The notes beneath the pieces were generated by a model. The model worked only from the letters and a program-made list of their open reading frames with translations. It made no database searches and was not told where the DNA came from. The translations under genes and the position numbers were made by a program. This document shows positions 1 through 4,732 of a DNA stretch of 5,316 nucleotides, piece after piece; position 1 is the stretch's first letter, and the number at the start of each line of letters is the position of its first letter. Location: positions 1-5,316 of the forward strand of contig JALOLI010000170.1 of the NCBI GenBank assembly GCA_025456165.1, written 5' to 3'. This DNA is from Acidimicrobiia bacterium (lineage in GTDB: Bacteria; Actinomycetota; Acidimicrobiia; UBA5794; UBA11373).

Positions 1-293
1 TGGCGAACCCCGATGGGCGCCAGGGCGGTGGCCCCCACTTCGCCCCGTCCCGGCGCCGGGCACCAGCGGACGGTGCCGTCCACCCGCACCAGGGCCAAGC
101 CCAACCCTTCCCAGTCCTCGCCGCAGGCCACGTACCAGGCCCCGGCGACCTCCAGGCCCACCCCCACGTAGTGGCCGGCCGTGATGTCCCACTCCAGTTC
201 GACGGCGCGGCCGGCGGCGCGTCCCACGACGCGGCCGGAATAGGTGCCGCCGCCGGGCACCGTCGCCTCGACCTCCCACTCGCCCACCAGCAC
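1..293 (-). CDS. Unidentified protein, N-terminal part, runs off the left edge
   Basis: An open frame of 97 codons without a stop continues past base 1, so the C-terminus is missing. I place the start at the GTG at 293-291 because a strong Shine-Dalgarno run (AGGGGAGGG, 309-301) sits 7 nt upstream. The translation begins MLVGEWEVEATVPGGG and is rich in Gly, Val and Trp. It shows a beta-strand-like pattern with GTYSGRV, ELEWDI, GHYVGVGLEV and AWYVACG. This loosely recalls small bacterial beta domains of the pattern GxYxG...LxWxxxxxYxGxGL, but I cannot name the family with confidence. No signal peptide or membrane segment is seen in this part. It starts 23 nt after the truA stop on the same strand and is probably co-transcribed with it. 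Codon composition matches the neighbours. Function unknown. Confidence 0.72.
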   Translation of the reverse strand, partial: MLVGEWEVEATVPGGGTYSGRVVGRAAGRAVELEWDITAGHYVGVGLEVAGAWYVACGEDWEGLGLALVRVDGTVRWCPAPGRGEVGATALAPIGVR

Positions 294-316
294 CGCCGGA
301 CCCTCCCCTGCCAAAC

Positions 317-1001
317 TCAGGAATAGCCTACTTGCCACAAGGTGAGGCCATGCGGCGGGACCACGCCCCGCCCCGCCCGCCGATCGCGCGCCGCGATGAT
401 CCCGGGGACGGCGGCGGGATCGAGACGCCCCCGCCCGGCCTCGACGCAGATGGCGACCATGGAGCGCACCATCTGATGGCAGAAAGCCGAGGCCTTCACC
501 TCGAAAACCAGCAGGCCATCGGCCTCCCGCCACCAGGCGGCGACGAGCACCCGGCGCACCGTGGAGGCGCCCCCTGCCGCCCGGCAGAGCGAGGCGAAAT
601 CGTGCTCTCCCAGGAACCCGGCGGCGGCGGCGTTCATCGCCTCCTCCTCGAGTGGGGAGCCGAAGTGCCAGGTGTTCCAGCGTCGCGCCGGGTCGGAAAC
701 CGGGCCGTCGTCGAGGAAGTAGCGATAGGTGCGAGACACCGCGGAACGGCGGGCGTCGAAGCCCTCCGGTACCTCAGTCACCGCCCGGGCCACCACCTCG
801 GGTCCGAGGAGGCGGTTGACGGAGCGTTCCAGGCGCGACGGGTCCAGGGCCTCCGGCACGGACCGCCGTTTCCACCGGGTGGCGCAGGGCCACGGCCAGC
901 GCTTCCTCCAGGCACCCCTGCACCGTCCGTACCCCGGCGTTGGCCGCCCAGCCGCGGAACCCCGATCCGTCGTAGGCCAGGTCGAGGCGGTAGGTGGGCA
1001 T
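317..1001 (-). pseudogene. truA: tRNA pseudouridine(38-40) synthase TruA, broken by internal deletion and frameshift
   Basis: TruA isomerises uridines 38-40 in the tRNA anticodon arm. The N-terminal frame starts at ATG 1001-999 and gives MPTYRLDLAYDGSGFRGWAA, the typical TruA start, through residue 47 (HPVETAV, ending at 861). The C-terminal frame resumes at about 859 with PEALDPSRLERSVNRLL and runs to TGA 319-317. It contains EGFDARRSAVSRTYRYFL, HDFASLC, AFCHQMVRSMV and HGLTLWQV, all family-typical. Between them the conserved block with the catalytic Asp (AGRTDxGVHAxGQV in known TruA) is absent and the frame changes. Phase shows that a length of 3n+2 nt is missing; comparison with family members suggests roughly 56-59 nt. 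As written no full enzyme can be made. The start overlaps the stop of the upstream gene by one base (TGATG), which implies translational coupling. Whether the lesion is real or an assembly fault cannot be settled here. Confidence 0.87.
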
Positions 1002-1422
1002 CAGAGCACCGACAGAGCCGAGAGGATAAGCCAGCCACCGTAGCCTCCGGCCGCGGCAGCCGCCGCCCTTCCCCGCGTCAGGTCGAGCGACACCCGGGCC
1101 GCCTGCCAGAGGCAGGCCAGCAGCCACACCGAGGCCACCACCAGGGCGGCCAGCGGCGGCAGGAGGGGGCGCAAAGCCAGCGAGGCCACCAGGGGAGGGA
1201 AGGCCAGGCCGGCGGCGGCCATCACGCTGGGGAGGGTGCCGTCGCCCTCCAGGATGTGCCGGCCCGCCACAAGCCCGCCGACCCGAGGATCCCGGGCACG
1301 GCCAGCATCAAGTACACCGCTCCCACCACCAGGGCGGAGTCGGCTACGCCCTCACGCGCCAGCACCATGCGCAGGTAAGCCCGGCGCCGCAGCACGAGGC
1401 CCTCGAGAATGACACGGAGCAT
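1001..1422 (-). pseudogene. Yip1-like integral membrane protein, interrupted by a frame change near 1271
   Basis: The first frame starts at ATG 1422-1420 (MLRVILEGLVLRRRAYLRMV) and holds one membrane segment, about residues 27-46 (SALVVGAVYLMLAVPGIL). It is coherent through residue 50 (GSAG). The sense then continues in another frame from about 1270 with VAGRHILEGDGTLPSVMAAA, followed by hydrophobic stretches (FPPLVASLALRPLLPPLAALVVASVWLLACLW) and RVSLDLTRGRAA, ending at TGA 1003-1001. The order N-terminal RRxxY, a G-x-G-T-[FL] motif, then paired helices and a final [LW]..(A)xGRAxA resembles bacterial Yip1-domain proteins. A loss of 3n+1 nt restores the frame. Yip1 proteins usually carry a second helix just before the GxGT motif; it is missing here, so the lesion may be a deletion rather than a one-base slip. 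The role of such proteins in bacteria is unclear. The gene precedes truA with a 1-nt overlap. I see no clear Shine-Dalgarno. Confidence 0.6.
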
Positions 1423-1428
1423 CGGGCG

Positions 1429-1434
1429 AAAGGA
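1429..1434 (-). promoter_or_regulatory. Possible -10 box, leaderless start of the Yip1-like gene
   Basis: The minus strand reads TATCCT 6-7 nt upstream of the ATG at 1422. This fits the TANNNT pattern of actinobacterial -10 boxes, and the spacing would put transcription start at or near the ATG. That would explain the lack of a Shine-Dalgarno. No convincing -35 is visible. Tentative. Confidence 0.25.
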
Positions 1435-1470
1435 TACGAGAGTCGGGCTGCTTGCCGGGGGCGGCATGCA

Positions 1471-1517
1471 TGAGAGGGCCGGGGTGAGGCGCTGTCTGGT
1501 TGCTCTTTGCCCTCACC
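1471..1517. repeat. Inverted motif facing the first tandem unit
   Basis: GGTGAGG at 1483-1489 is the exact reverse complement of CCTCACC at 1511-1517, at the start of the first tandem unit, with 21 nt between them. The surrounding minus-strand string at 1489-1472 (CCTCACCCCGGCCCTCTC) looks like the arm of widespread REP-like intergenic repeats. It may be a remnant of another unit in the opposite orientation. Confidence 0.5.
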
Positions 1518-1580
1518 GCTGCGGCCGCCTGGCGGCGTCCTCCGCGCCTCTCCCACCTTCGTGGGAGAGGCACACGAGGC
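1507..1580. repeat. 74-nt tandem repeat, copy 1 (REP-like palindromic unit)
   Basis: This unit begins TTGCCCTCACCGC and contains two dyads. A small one at 1524-1536 pairs GCCGC with GCGGC. A large one at 1546-1571 has a perfect 11-bp stem (GCCTCTCCCAC with GTGGGAGAGGC) and a CTTC loop. Copy 2 follows directly and differs at one position (C at 1579-equivalent region versus G). Size, paired hairpins and intergenic location are typical of REP/BIME-type elements, but no associated transposase is in the window. Confidence 0.85.
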
Positions 1581-1654
1581 TTGCCCTCACCGCTGCGGCC
1601 GCCTGGCGGCGTCCTCCGCGCCTCTCCCACCTTCGTGGGAGAGGCACAGGAGGC
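1581..1654. repeat. 74-nt tandem repeat, copy 2 (REP-like palindromic unit)
   Basis: It is a head-to-tail copy of the preceding unit, starting again at TTGCCCTCACCGC and matching at all but one base (ACACGAGGC in copy 1, ACAGGAGGC here). It repeats both hairpins, small at 1598-1610 and large at 1620-1645. Such low divergence implies a recent duplication or ongoing homogenisation. Confidence 0.85.
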
Positions 1655-1745
1655 TCGCCCACACTGCCGGGCCAGATCCCTCCGACGGATGCCTCCCCCT
1701 CCGGCCCCTGCGGGGCCACCTCCCCCGCCGCCGCGGGAGAGGTGG
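1655..1745. repeat. Third, diverged palindromic unit
   Basis: Its first 13 bases (TCGCCCACACTGC) match the start of the 74-nt units at 10 of 13 positions. It keeps their layout of small hairpin then large hairpin: GGCCCC-TGC-GGGGCC at 1703-1717, then a 13-bp stem with one mismatch at 1716-1745. The stem sequences themselves differ from copies 1 and 2, so structure is preserved while sequence has drifted. Confidence 0.55.
1716..1745 (-). terminator. Hairpin directly after the oxidoreductase stop, possible terminator
   Basis: The stem CCACCTCCCCCGC / GCGGGAGAGGTGG has 12 of 13 pairs and a CGCC loop. It begins immediately after the TGA of the oxidoreductase gene (1748-1746). It would be very stable in RNA, but no U-tract follows on the minus strand, so it could act as a U-less terminator or protect the mRNA 3' end. 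It is also the large hairpin of the third repeat unit. Confidence 0.45.
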
Positions 1746-2534
1746 TCAGCGCGCCCGGTTGTGCTCGTCCCGCCAGGCCACCCAGTCCCGCAGGAAGCCC
1801 AGGTCGAAGGTGGGACCGCCCAGGCCGAAGGTCGGCTGGGTGATCCCCGCGCCGACCAGGGCGTCGCCGTAGGAGGGGTCCCCGAACTGGGCCGAGGCCA
1901 CCCCGCCGGAGCGCTCGATCTCTCCGGGGTCCCGGCCGATCCGACGGCACCAATCGTCGAGCACGGCGTTCTTGTGGGCCAGTTCCTCGGGCTTGCCGAA
2001 ACCGTGCCAGATGTCGGCGTGCTCCGCGGTGAGGCGCAGCGTCACCTTCTCCCCACCGCCGCCGATGAGGAACGGGATGCGGCGGGTTGGAGGCGGGTTG
2101 CCCTTCCCCAGGCGCTCCTTGATGACCGGCAGGTTGGCCCCCAGGAGACGCAGACGCTCGGCGGCGGTGCCGAACTCGTAGCCGAACTCCTCGTAGTCCC
2201 GTTGGAACCACCCGCTGCCCATTCCCAGGATCAGCCTCCCGCCCGAGATGTGGTCCACAGTGCGCGCCATGTCGGCGAGGTAGTGGGGATTGCGGTAGGT
2301 GTTGCAGGTGACCAGGGGGCCGATCTCCACCCGGTGCGTCGCCTCGGCCAGCGACGCCAGCATCGTCCAGCACTCGAAGTGCTTCCCGTCGGGGTCGCCG
2401 TACAGCGGGTAGAAGTGGTCCCAGTTGTAGACGATGTCGACGCCGATCTCCTCGGCCTCCACGGCCGCCCGCCGCAGGACGGCGTAGTCGGCGTGCTGGG
2501 GATGGATGTGCAGGGCGATCCGAATGGGGCGCAC
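1746..2534 (-). CDS. LLM class F420-dependent oxidoreductase
   Basis: This is a luciferase-like monooxygenase-superfamily (TIM-barrel) protein of 262 residues, expected to be cytosolic and to use reduced F420 (less likely FMN) for hydride transfer; the substrate cannot be told. I choose GTG 2534-2532 because AGGAG (2546-2542) lies 7 nt upstream and the family start (MRPIRIALHIHPQ) follows; a TTG farther upstream adds a non-conserved Pro-rich leader. Visible motifs are HADY (14-17), YNWDHFYPLYGDPDGKHFEC (36-55), VTCNTYRNP (75-83), the hallmark ARTVDHISGGRLILGMGSGW (90-109), a later IGGGGEKVTLRL and AEHADIWHGFG, and GRDPGEIERS near the C-terminus. The chain is somewhat short for the superfamily but looks complete. 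It is divergent from the lipoprotein gene and followed by palindromic repeats, so it is probably monocistronic. No frameshift is seen, unlike the two genes downstream. Confidence 0.92.
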   Translation of the reverse strand: MRPIRIALHIHPQHADYAVLRRAAVEAEEIGVDIVYNWDHFYPLYGDPDGKHFECWTMLASLAEATHRVEIGPLVTCNTYRNPHYLADMARTVDHISGGRLILGMGSGWFQRDYEEFGYEFGTAAERLRLLGANLPVIKERLGKGNPPPTRRIPFLIGGGGEKVTLRLTAEHADIWHGFGKPEELAHKNAVLDDWCRRIGRDPGEIERSGGVASAQFGDPSYGDALVGAGITQPTFGLGGPTFDLGFLRDWVAWRDEHNRAR

Positions 2535-2541
2535 CAGAGGG

Positions 2542-2546
2542 CTCCT
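2542..2546 (-). promoter_or_regulatory. Ribosome binding site fixing the oxidoreductase GTG start
   Basis: The minus strand reads AGGAG 7 nt before the GTG at 2534. This decides the start over the upstream TTG at 2585. The first GGGAAG repeat (2547-2552) abuts it directly. Confidence 0.75.
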
Positions 2547-2596
2547 GGGAAGGGGAACGGCGGGAAGATAGCGGCCGGGAAGCAATACCCGGGAAG
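2547..2596. repeat. Four phased GGGAAG direct repeats in the divergent promoter gap
   Basis: GGGAAG occurs at 2547-2552, 2562-2567, 2577-2582 and 2591-2596, with start-to-start distances of 15, 15 and 14 nt. The last three are preceded by C (CGGGAAG). The array lies in the 113-nt gap between two divergent genes and spans the likely minus-strand -10 box. It could be an operator array or the remains of a small tandem duplication. I do not recognise it as the site of a known regulator. Confidence 0.6.
2565..2570 (-). promoter_or_regulatory. Possible -10 box for the oxidoreductase gene
   Basis: The minus strand reads TATCTT, matching TATAAT at four of six positions. Transcription would start near 2558-2557, giving a leader of roughly 23 nt that includes the ribosome binding site. 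No good -35 is seen. The second GGGAAG repeat overlaps this box. Confidence 0.35.
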
Positions 2597-2608
2597 GCGG
2601 TCCCTGCC

Positions 2609-2614
2609 TAGCCT
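2609..2614 (+). promoter_or_regulatory. Possible -10 box for the lipoprotein gene
   Basis: TAGCCT fits TANNNT and would put transcription start at about 2621-2624, some 25 nt before the chosen GTG. There is no clear -35. Weak evidence. Confidence 0.25.
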
Positions 2615-2637
2615 GGGTACCCCATGAACTCCGCTCC

Positions 2638-2642
2638 GGAGG
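2638..2642 (+). promoter_or_regulatory. Ribosome binding site fixing the lipoprotein GTG start
   Basis: GGAGG ends 5 nt before the GTG at 2648. Starting there gives a normal short positively charged signal-peptide head (MKP). The ATG at 2624 would add eight residues, lacks a good site of its own and lies upstream of this GGAGG. Confidence 0.7.
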
Positions 2643-2647
2643 TCGCC

Positions 2648-3334
2648 GTGAAGCCCGCCATCATCCTGCTGCTCGCCGTGGCCCTCTTCGCCCTGGCCCT
2701 GTTCGCCGCCGGGTGCGGCGACGATGCCGTCACGACCACCGCCGCCCCCGGGACTACCGGGACCACTGGCACCACCGGGGTCACCACCGCGGCCTGCGCC
2801 TACTACGACGTCGAAGGGTGCGCCCTCTACGGCCTGGTGCTGCCGGCCCCGGCCCCCACTGCGACGGCCCTGGTTGCGGTGGCCGATCTGCCCGGGGTGC
2901 CCATCGCGGTGTGGCGCACCGACTTCACCTGCACGCTGCAAGCCAACATGGGCGCACCGGGCCCGGTACCCACCGAGCCCACCCGCTTCGCCTACGTGGA
3001 CGCCGGAGGCATCCGAGAGCGGCGCCTGGCCACCGCGGGAGATGTGGCGCCGCCGATCACCGGCATCCACATCTCCGAGTCGTTCTGGAACCGCTGGGAG
3101 GACCAATGGGCCCAGGCTCAGGAAGCCGGAGTGCTGGTGGAGGCGGTGGCGGTGTACCTGCCCCGAGAACTGGTGGCCGACGGGCCTCCTGCGGGCTTTC
3201 GCGCCATGGTTCGCCTGCCGTGGCGGCGCACCGACACGCTGGACGCCGCCGTCTACCCCGGTGAGCTGCTCCTGGAGACCGAGGCCTTCCCCGCCGGTTA
3301 TCTGACCGAACCGGAGCCGCTCGCCTGCGAGTGA
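2648..3334 (+). CDS. Putative secreted lipoprotein of unknown function
   Basis: This 228-residue protein begins MKPAIILLLAVALFALALFA, a signal peptide ending in an AAGC lipobox, so Cys23 should be lipidated after signal peptidase II cleavage and anchor the protein outside the membrane. Ala at -3 is less usual than Leu but occurs in lipoproteins. After GDD comes a Thr/Gly linker with tandem GTT units, about residues 29-45 (AAPGTTGTTGTTGVTTA), as in many actinobacterial surface lipoproteins. The remaining part is a soluble domain with a CAYYDVEGC pair, one further Cys in DFTC and one in the C-terminal LACE, enough for two disulfides. Other stretches are FAYVDAGGIRERRLATAGDV and ISESFWNRWEDQWAQAQEAG. 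I do not recognise the family. It is the only plus-strand gene, divergent from the oxidoreductase and convergent with rplQ. It interrupts the rplQ-truA adjacency often seen in actinobacteria. Confidence 0.82.
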   Translation: MKPAIILLLAVALFALALFAAGCGDDAVTTTAAPGTTGTTGTTGVTTAACAYYDVEGCALYGLVLPAPAPTATALVAVADLPGVPIAVWRTDFTCTLQANMGAPGPVPTEPTRFAYVDAGGIRERRLATAGDVAPPITGIHISESFWNRWEDQWAQAQEAGVLVEAVAVYLPRELVADGPPAGFRAMVRLPWRRTDTLDAAVYPGELLLETEAFPAGYLTEPEPLACE

Positions 3335-3358
3335 CCCGCAGCGGGGAGACCGGGAGAA

Positions 3359-3403
3359 CCCCCCTCGCCTCGGAGACTCGGCACTCCCCCCTGGAGGGGG
3401 GAG
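3359..3403. repeat. Fourth palindromic element, same layout as the 1655-1745 unit
   Basis: It reads CCCCCCTC, then an imperfect 16-nt dyad (3367-3382), then AC and a perfect hairpin. The unit at 1655-1745 has CCCCCTC, a 15-nt hairpin, AC and a CTCCCCC hairpin. The shared order suggests one dispersed intergenic family, here and at 1507-1745. Confidence 0.45.
3384..3403. terminator. Hairpin between convergent genes, likely bidirectional terminator
   Basis: A perfect 8-bp stem, CTCCCCCC and GGGGGGAG, closes a TGGA loop. It lies 49 nt after the lipoprotein stop and 13 nt after the rplQ stop in their respective directions, the only place to end both transcripts. No T-run follows on either strand, so it would be a U-less type, common in GC-rich actinobacteria. 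Confidence 0.55.
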
Positions 3404-3416
3404 CCGGAGCCGCCGG

Positions 3417-3767
3417 CTAGATCAGTTCGATGACCGCCATCTCGGCACCGTCGCCGCGACGGGGGCCGAGGCGCACGATGCGGGTATACCCGCCCGGCCG
3501 GCCGGCGTAGCGCGGGGCCACCTCGTCGAACAGCTTGGTGACCACTTCACGGTTCTCGATCTCGGAAAGCACCTGGCGCCGGGCGTGGAGCGAACCCGTA
3601 CGCGCCTTGCTGATGAGCCGCTCCGCCAGCGGGCGGACCAGCTTGGCCCGGGTCACCGTCGTGGTGATGCGCCCCTCCCACAGGAGCTCCTGAGCCAGGT
3701 TGCGCATGATGAGGTTGTGGTGGGTGGGGCTGCCGCCGAGACGGGGCCCCTTCTTGGGCTGAGGCAT
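3417..3767 (-). CDS. rplQ: 50S ribosomal protein L17 (bL17)
   Basis: bL17 is a large-subunit protein that binds 23S rRNA near the exit-tunnel side. The 116-residue translation starts MPQPKKGPRLGGSPTHHNLI, followed by MRNLAQELLWEGRITTTVTRAK, LRPLAERLISKART-like sequence (VRPLAERLISKARTG), VVTKLFDEVAPRY and GGYTRIVRLGPRRGDGAEMAVIELI at the end. All are family signatures, and the length is normal without the C-terminal extension found in some actinobacteria. The ATG overlaps the rpoA stop by one base (TAATG). A strong AGGAGGT (3783-3777) inside the end of rpoA lies 9 nt upstream, so translation is probably coupled. It is the last gene of the operon before the hairpin at 3384-3403. Intact. Confidence 0.97.
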   Translation of the reverse strand: MPQPKKGPRLGGSPTHHNLIMRNLAQELLWEGRITTTVTRAKLVRPLAERLISKARTGSLHARRQVLSEIENREVVTKLFDEVAPRYAGRPGGYTRIVRLGPRRGDGAEMAVIELI

Positions 3768-4720
3768 TAGCCGCGGACCTCCTCATCGCGCGCCGAGCGC
3801 AGGGAGAGCCCCAGCTCGTCGAGTTTGGCCACCACCTCTTCGAGGCTCTTCTGCCCGAAGTTGGTGATGTTCAGCAAGTCTTCCTCGGTCTTGGTGACCA
3901 GTTCGCCCACCGTCTGGATCTGGGCGCGGCGCAGGCAGTTGCGCGGCCGCTCGGACAGGTCGAGCGCCTCGATGGGCAGCTCCAGATCGGGAGACGCCGT
4001 CTCGGCCGCGACCACGTCGCCCAGCTCGAGCCCGACGCCCTCCCCGACCCCGGCGAACAGGCCAATCAGCTCCCCCAGCGTCTTGCCGGCCGAGGAGACG
4101 GCCTCGCCCGGGTTGACGGCGCCGTTGGTCTGCACGTCGAGGACCAGGCGGTCGAAGTTCGTCATGACGCCGACCTGGGTGCTCTCGACGGTGTAGGCCA
4201 CCCGGCGCACCGGGGAGAAGATGGAGTCGATGGGGATGATGCCGATGGTCTCGCTGTGGGCATTGCGATCGGCGGAGCGGTAGCCCACGCCGCGCTCGGC
4301 GGTCATCTCGATCTCGAGACGGCCGGAGGCCGACATCGTGGCCAGATGCAAGTCGCCGTTGACCACCTCTACCCCGGCAGGGCACTTGATGGCGGCGGCG
4401 GTCACCTCGCCCTTGCCCTTGGCGGACAGGTACAGGGTGTGCTGGGGCTCGGAGGCCTCGATGCGCAGCACCACCTGCTTGAGGTTGAGCAGCAGGTCGA
4501 CGACGTCCTCGACGACGCCGTCCACCGTGGAGAACTCGTGCTGCACGCCTTCGATGCGCACCGTGGTGATGGCCGCCCCCGGGATGCGGGAGAGCAGGGT
4601 GCGACGGAGGGTGTTGCCCAGGGTGTAGCCGAAGCCCGGCTCGAGCGGCTCGACGACGAACCGGGAGCGGGACTCGGAGACCTGGATCTCCTCGATCTGG
4701 GGACGCTGGACGATGAGCAA
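3767..4720 (-). CDS. rpoA: DNA-directed RNA polymerase subunit alpha
   Basis: RpoA nucleates core RNA polymerase assembly by dimerising and contacting beta and beta'; its C-terminal domain binds promoter UP elements and activators. The 317 residues are of normal length. The N-terminal domain (about 1-230) contains PGFGYTLGNTLRRTLLSRIPG (about 28-48), with the Arg pair at 39-40 used in assembly. The C-terminal domain (about 246-310) has LDLSERPRNCLRRA, with Arg258 and Asn261 matching the DNA-contacting R265 and N268 of E. coli, then ITNFGQKSLEEV. The start is TTG at 4720: MLIVQRP is the family start, no ATG or GTG lies nearby, and an AGGGGG run overlaps the rpsD stop 7 nt upstream. It lies 11 nt after rpsD and overlaps rplQ by one base. 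Intact. Confidence 0.98.
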   Translation of the reverse strand: MLIVQRPQIEEIQVSESRSRFVVEPLEPGFGYTLGNTLRRTLLSRIPGAAITTVRIEGVQHEFSTVDGVVEDVVDLLLNLKQVVLRIEASEPQHTLYLSAKGKGEVTAAAIKCPAGVEVVNGDLHLATMSASGRLEIEMTAERGVGYRSADRNAHSETIGIIPIDSIFSPVRRVAYTVESTQVGVMTNFDRLVLDVQTNGAVNPGEAVSSAGKTLGELIGLFAGVGEGVGLELGDVVAAETASPDLELPIEALDLSERPRNCLRRAQIQTVGELVTKTEEDLLNITNFGQKSLEEVVAKLDELGLSLRSARDEEVRG

Positions 4721-4726
4721 GGTACT

Positions 4727-4732
4727 GCCCCC
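4727..4732 (-). promoter_or_regulatory. Ribosome binding site for the TTG start of rpoA
   Basis: The minus-strand purine run AGGGGG starts within the rpsD TAG stop and ends about 6-7 nt before the TTG at 4720. It supports the TTG as the real start and ties rpoA translation closely to termination of rpsD. Confidence 0.6.

Larger units (their letters stand above)
1423..1745. other. 323-base gene-free region filled with palindromic repeats
   Basis: This stretch separates the end of the oxidoreductase gene from the start of the Yip1-like gene. I find no credible gene in it. Apparent open frames result from GC-rich repeat sequence and translate to Pro/Arg/Ser-rich strings. It holds, left to right, an inverted half-motif (1471-1489), two near-identical 74-nt tandem units and a third diverged unit ending directly at the oxidoreductase stop codon. 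Only the leftmost 50 or so bases (1423-1470) lack recognisable repeat structure. Confidence 0.8.

Noticed and set aside
857..863. Programmed frameshift in truA
   Set aside because: A slip would join the frames but could not restore the missing catalytic block. No slippery heptamer or stimulating structure is evident, and TruA is not known to use recoding.
1001..1270. Independent small membrane-protein gene starting at GTG 1270
   Set aside because: It has no ribosome binding site of its own, and its sequence continues the preceding frame's domain, so it is better read as the second half of a broken Yip1-like gene.
332..1378. Plus-strand open frame of 348 codons opposite truA and the Yip1-like gene
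   Set aside because: It is an antisense shadow caused by high GC. The minus-strand reading gives clear TruA motifs in two frames, while this product is Arg/Pro/Gly-rich and matches nothing known to me.
1507..1654. CRISPR-like array
   Set aside because: The two copies are contiguous 74-nt units without unique spacers, there are only two, and no cas genes are present.
1500..2627. Long plus-strand open frame of 375 codons across the repeats and the oxidoreductase gene
   Set aside because: It is the antisense of a well-conserved oxidoreductase plus repeat DNA. Its product is low-complexity Pro/Arg/Gly/Val sequence with no recognisable domain.
2624..2647. Lipoprotein start at ATG 2624
   Set aside because: The GGAGG at 2638-2642 lies downstream of this ATG and is well placed for GTG 2648, which gives a standard signal-peptide start.
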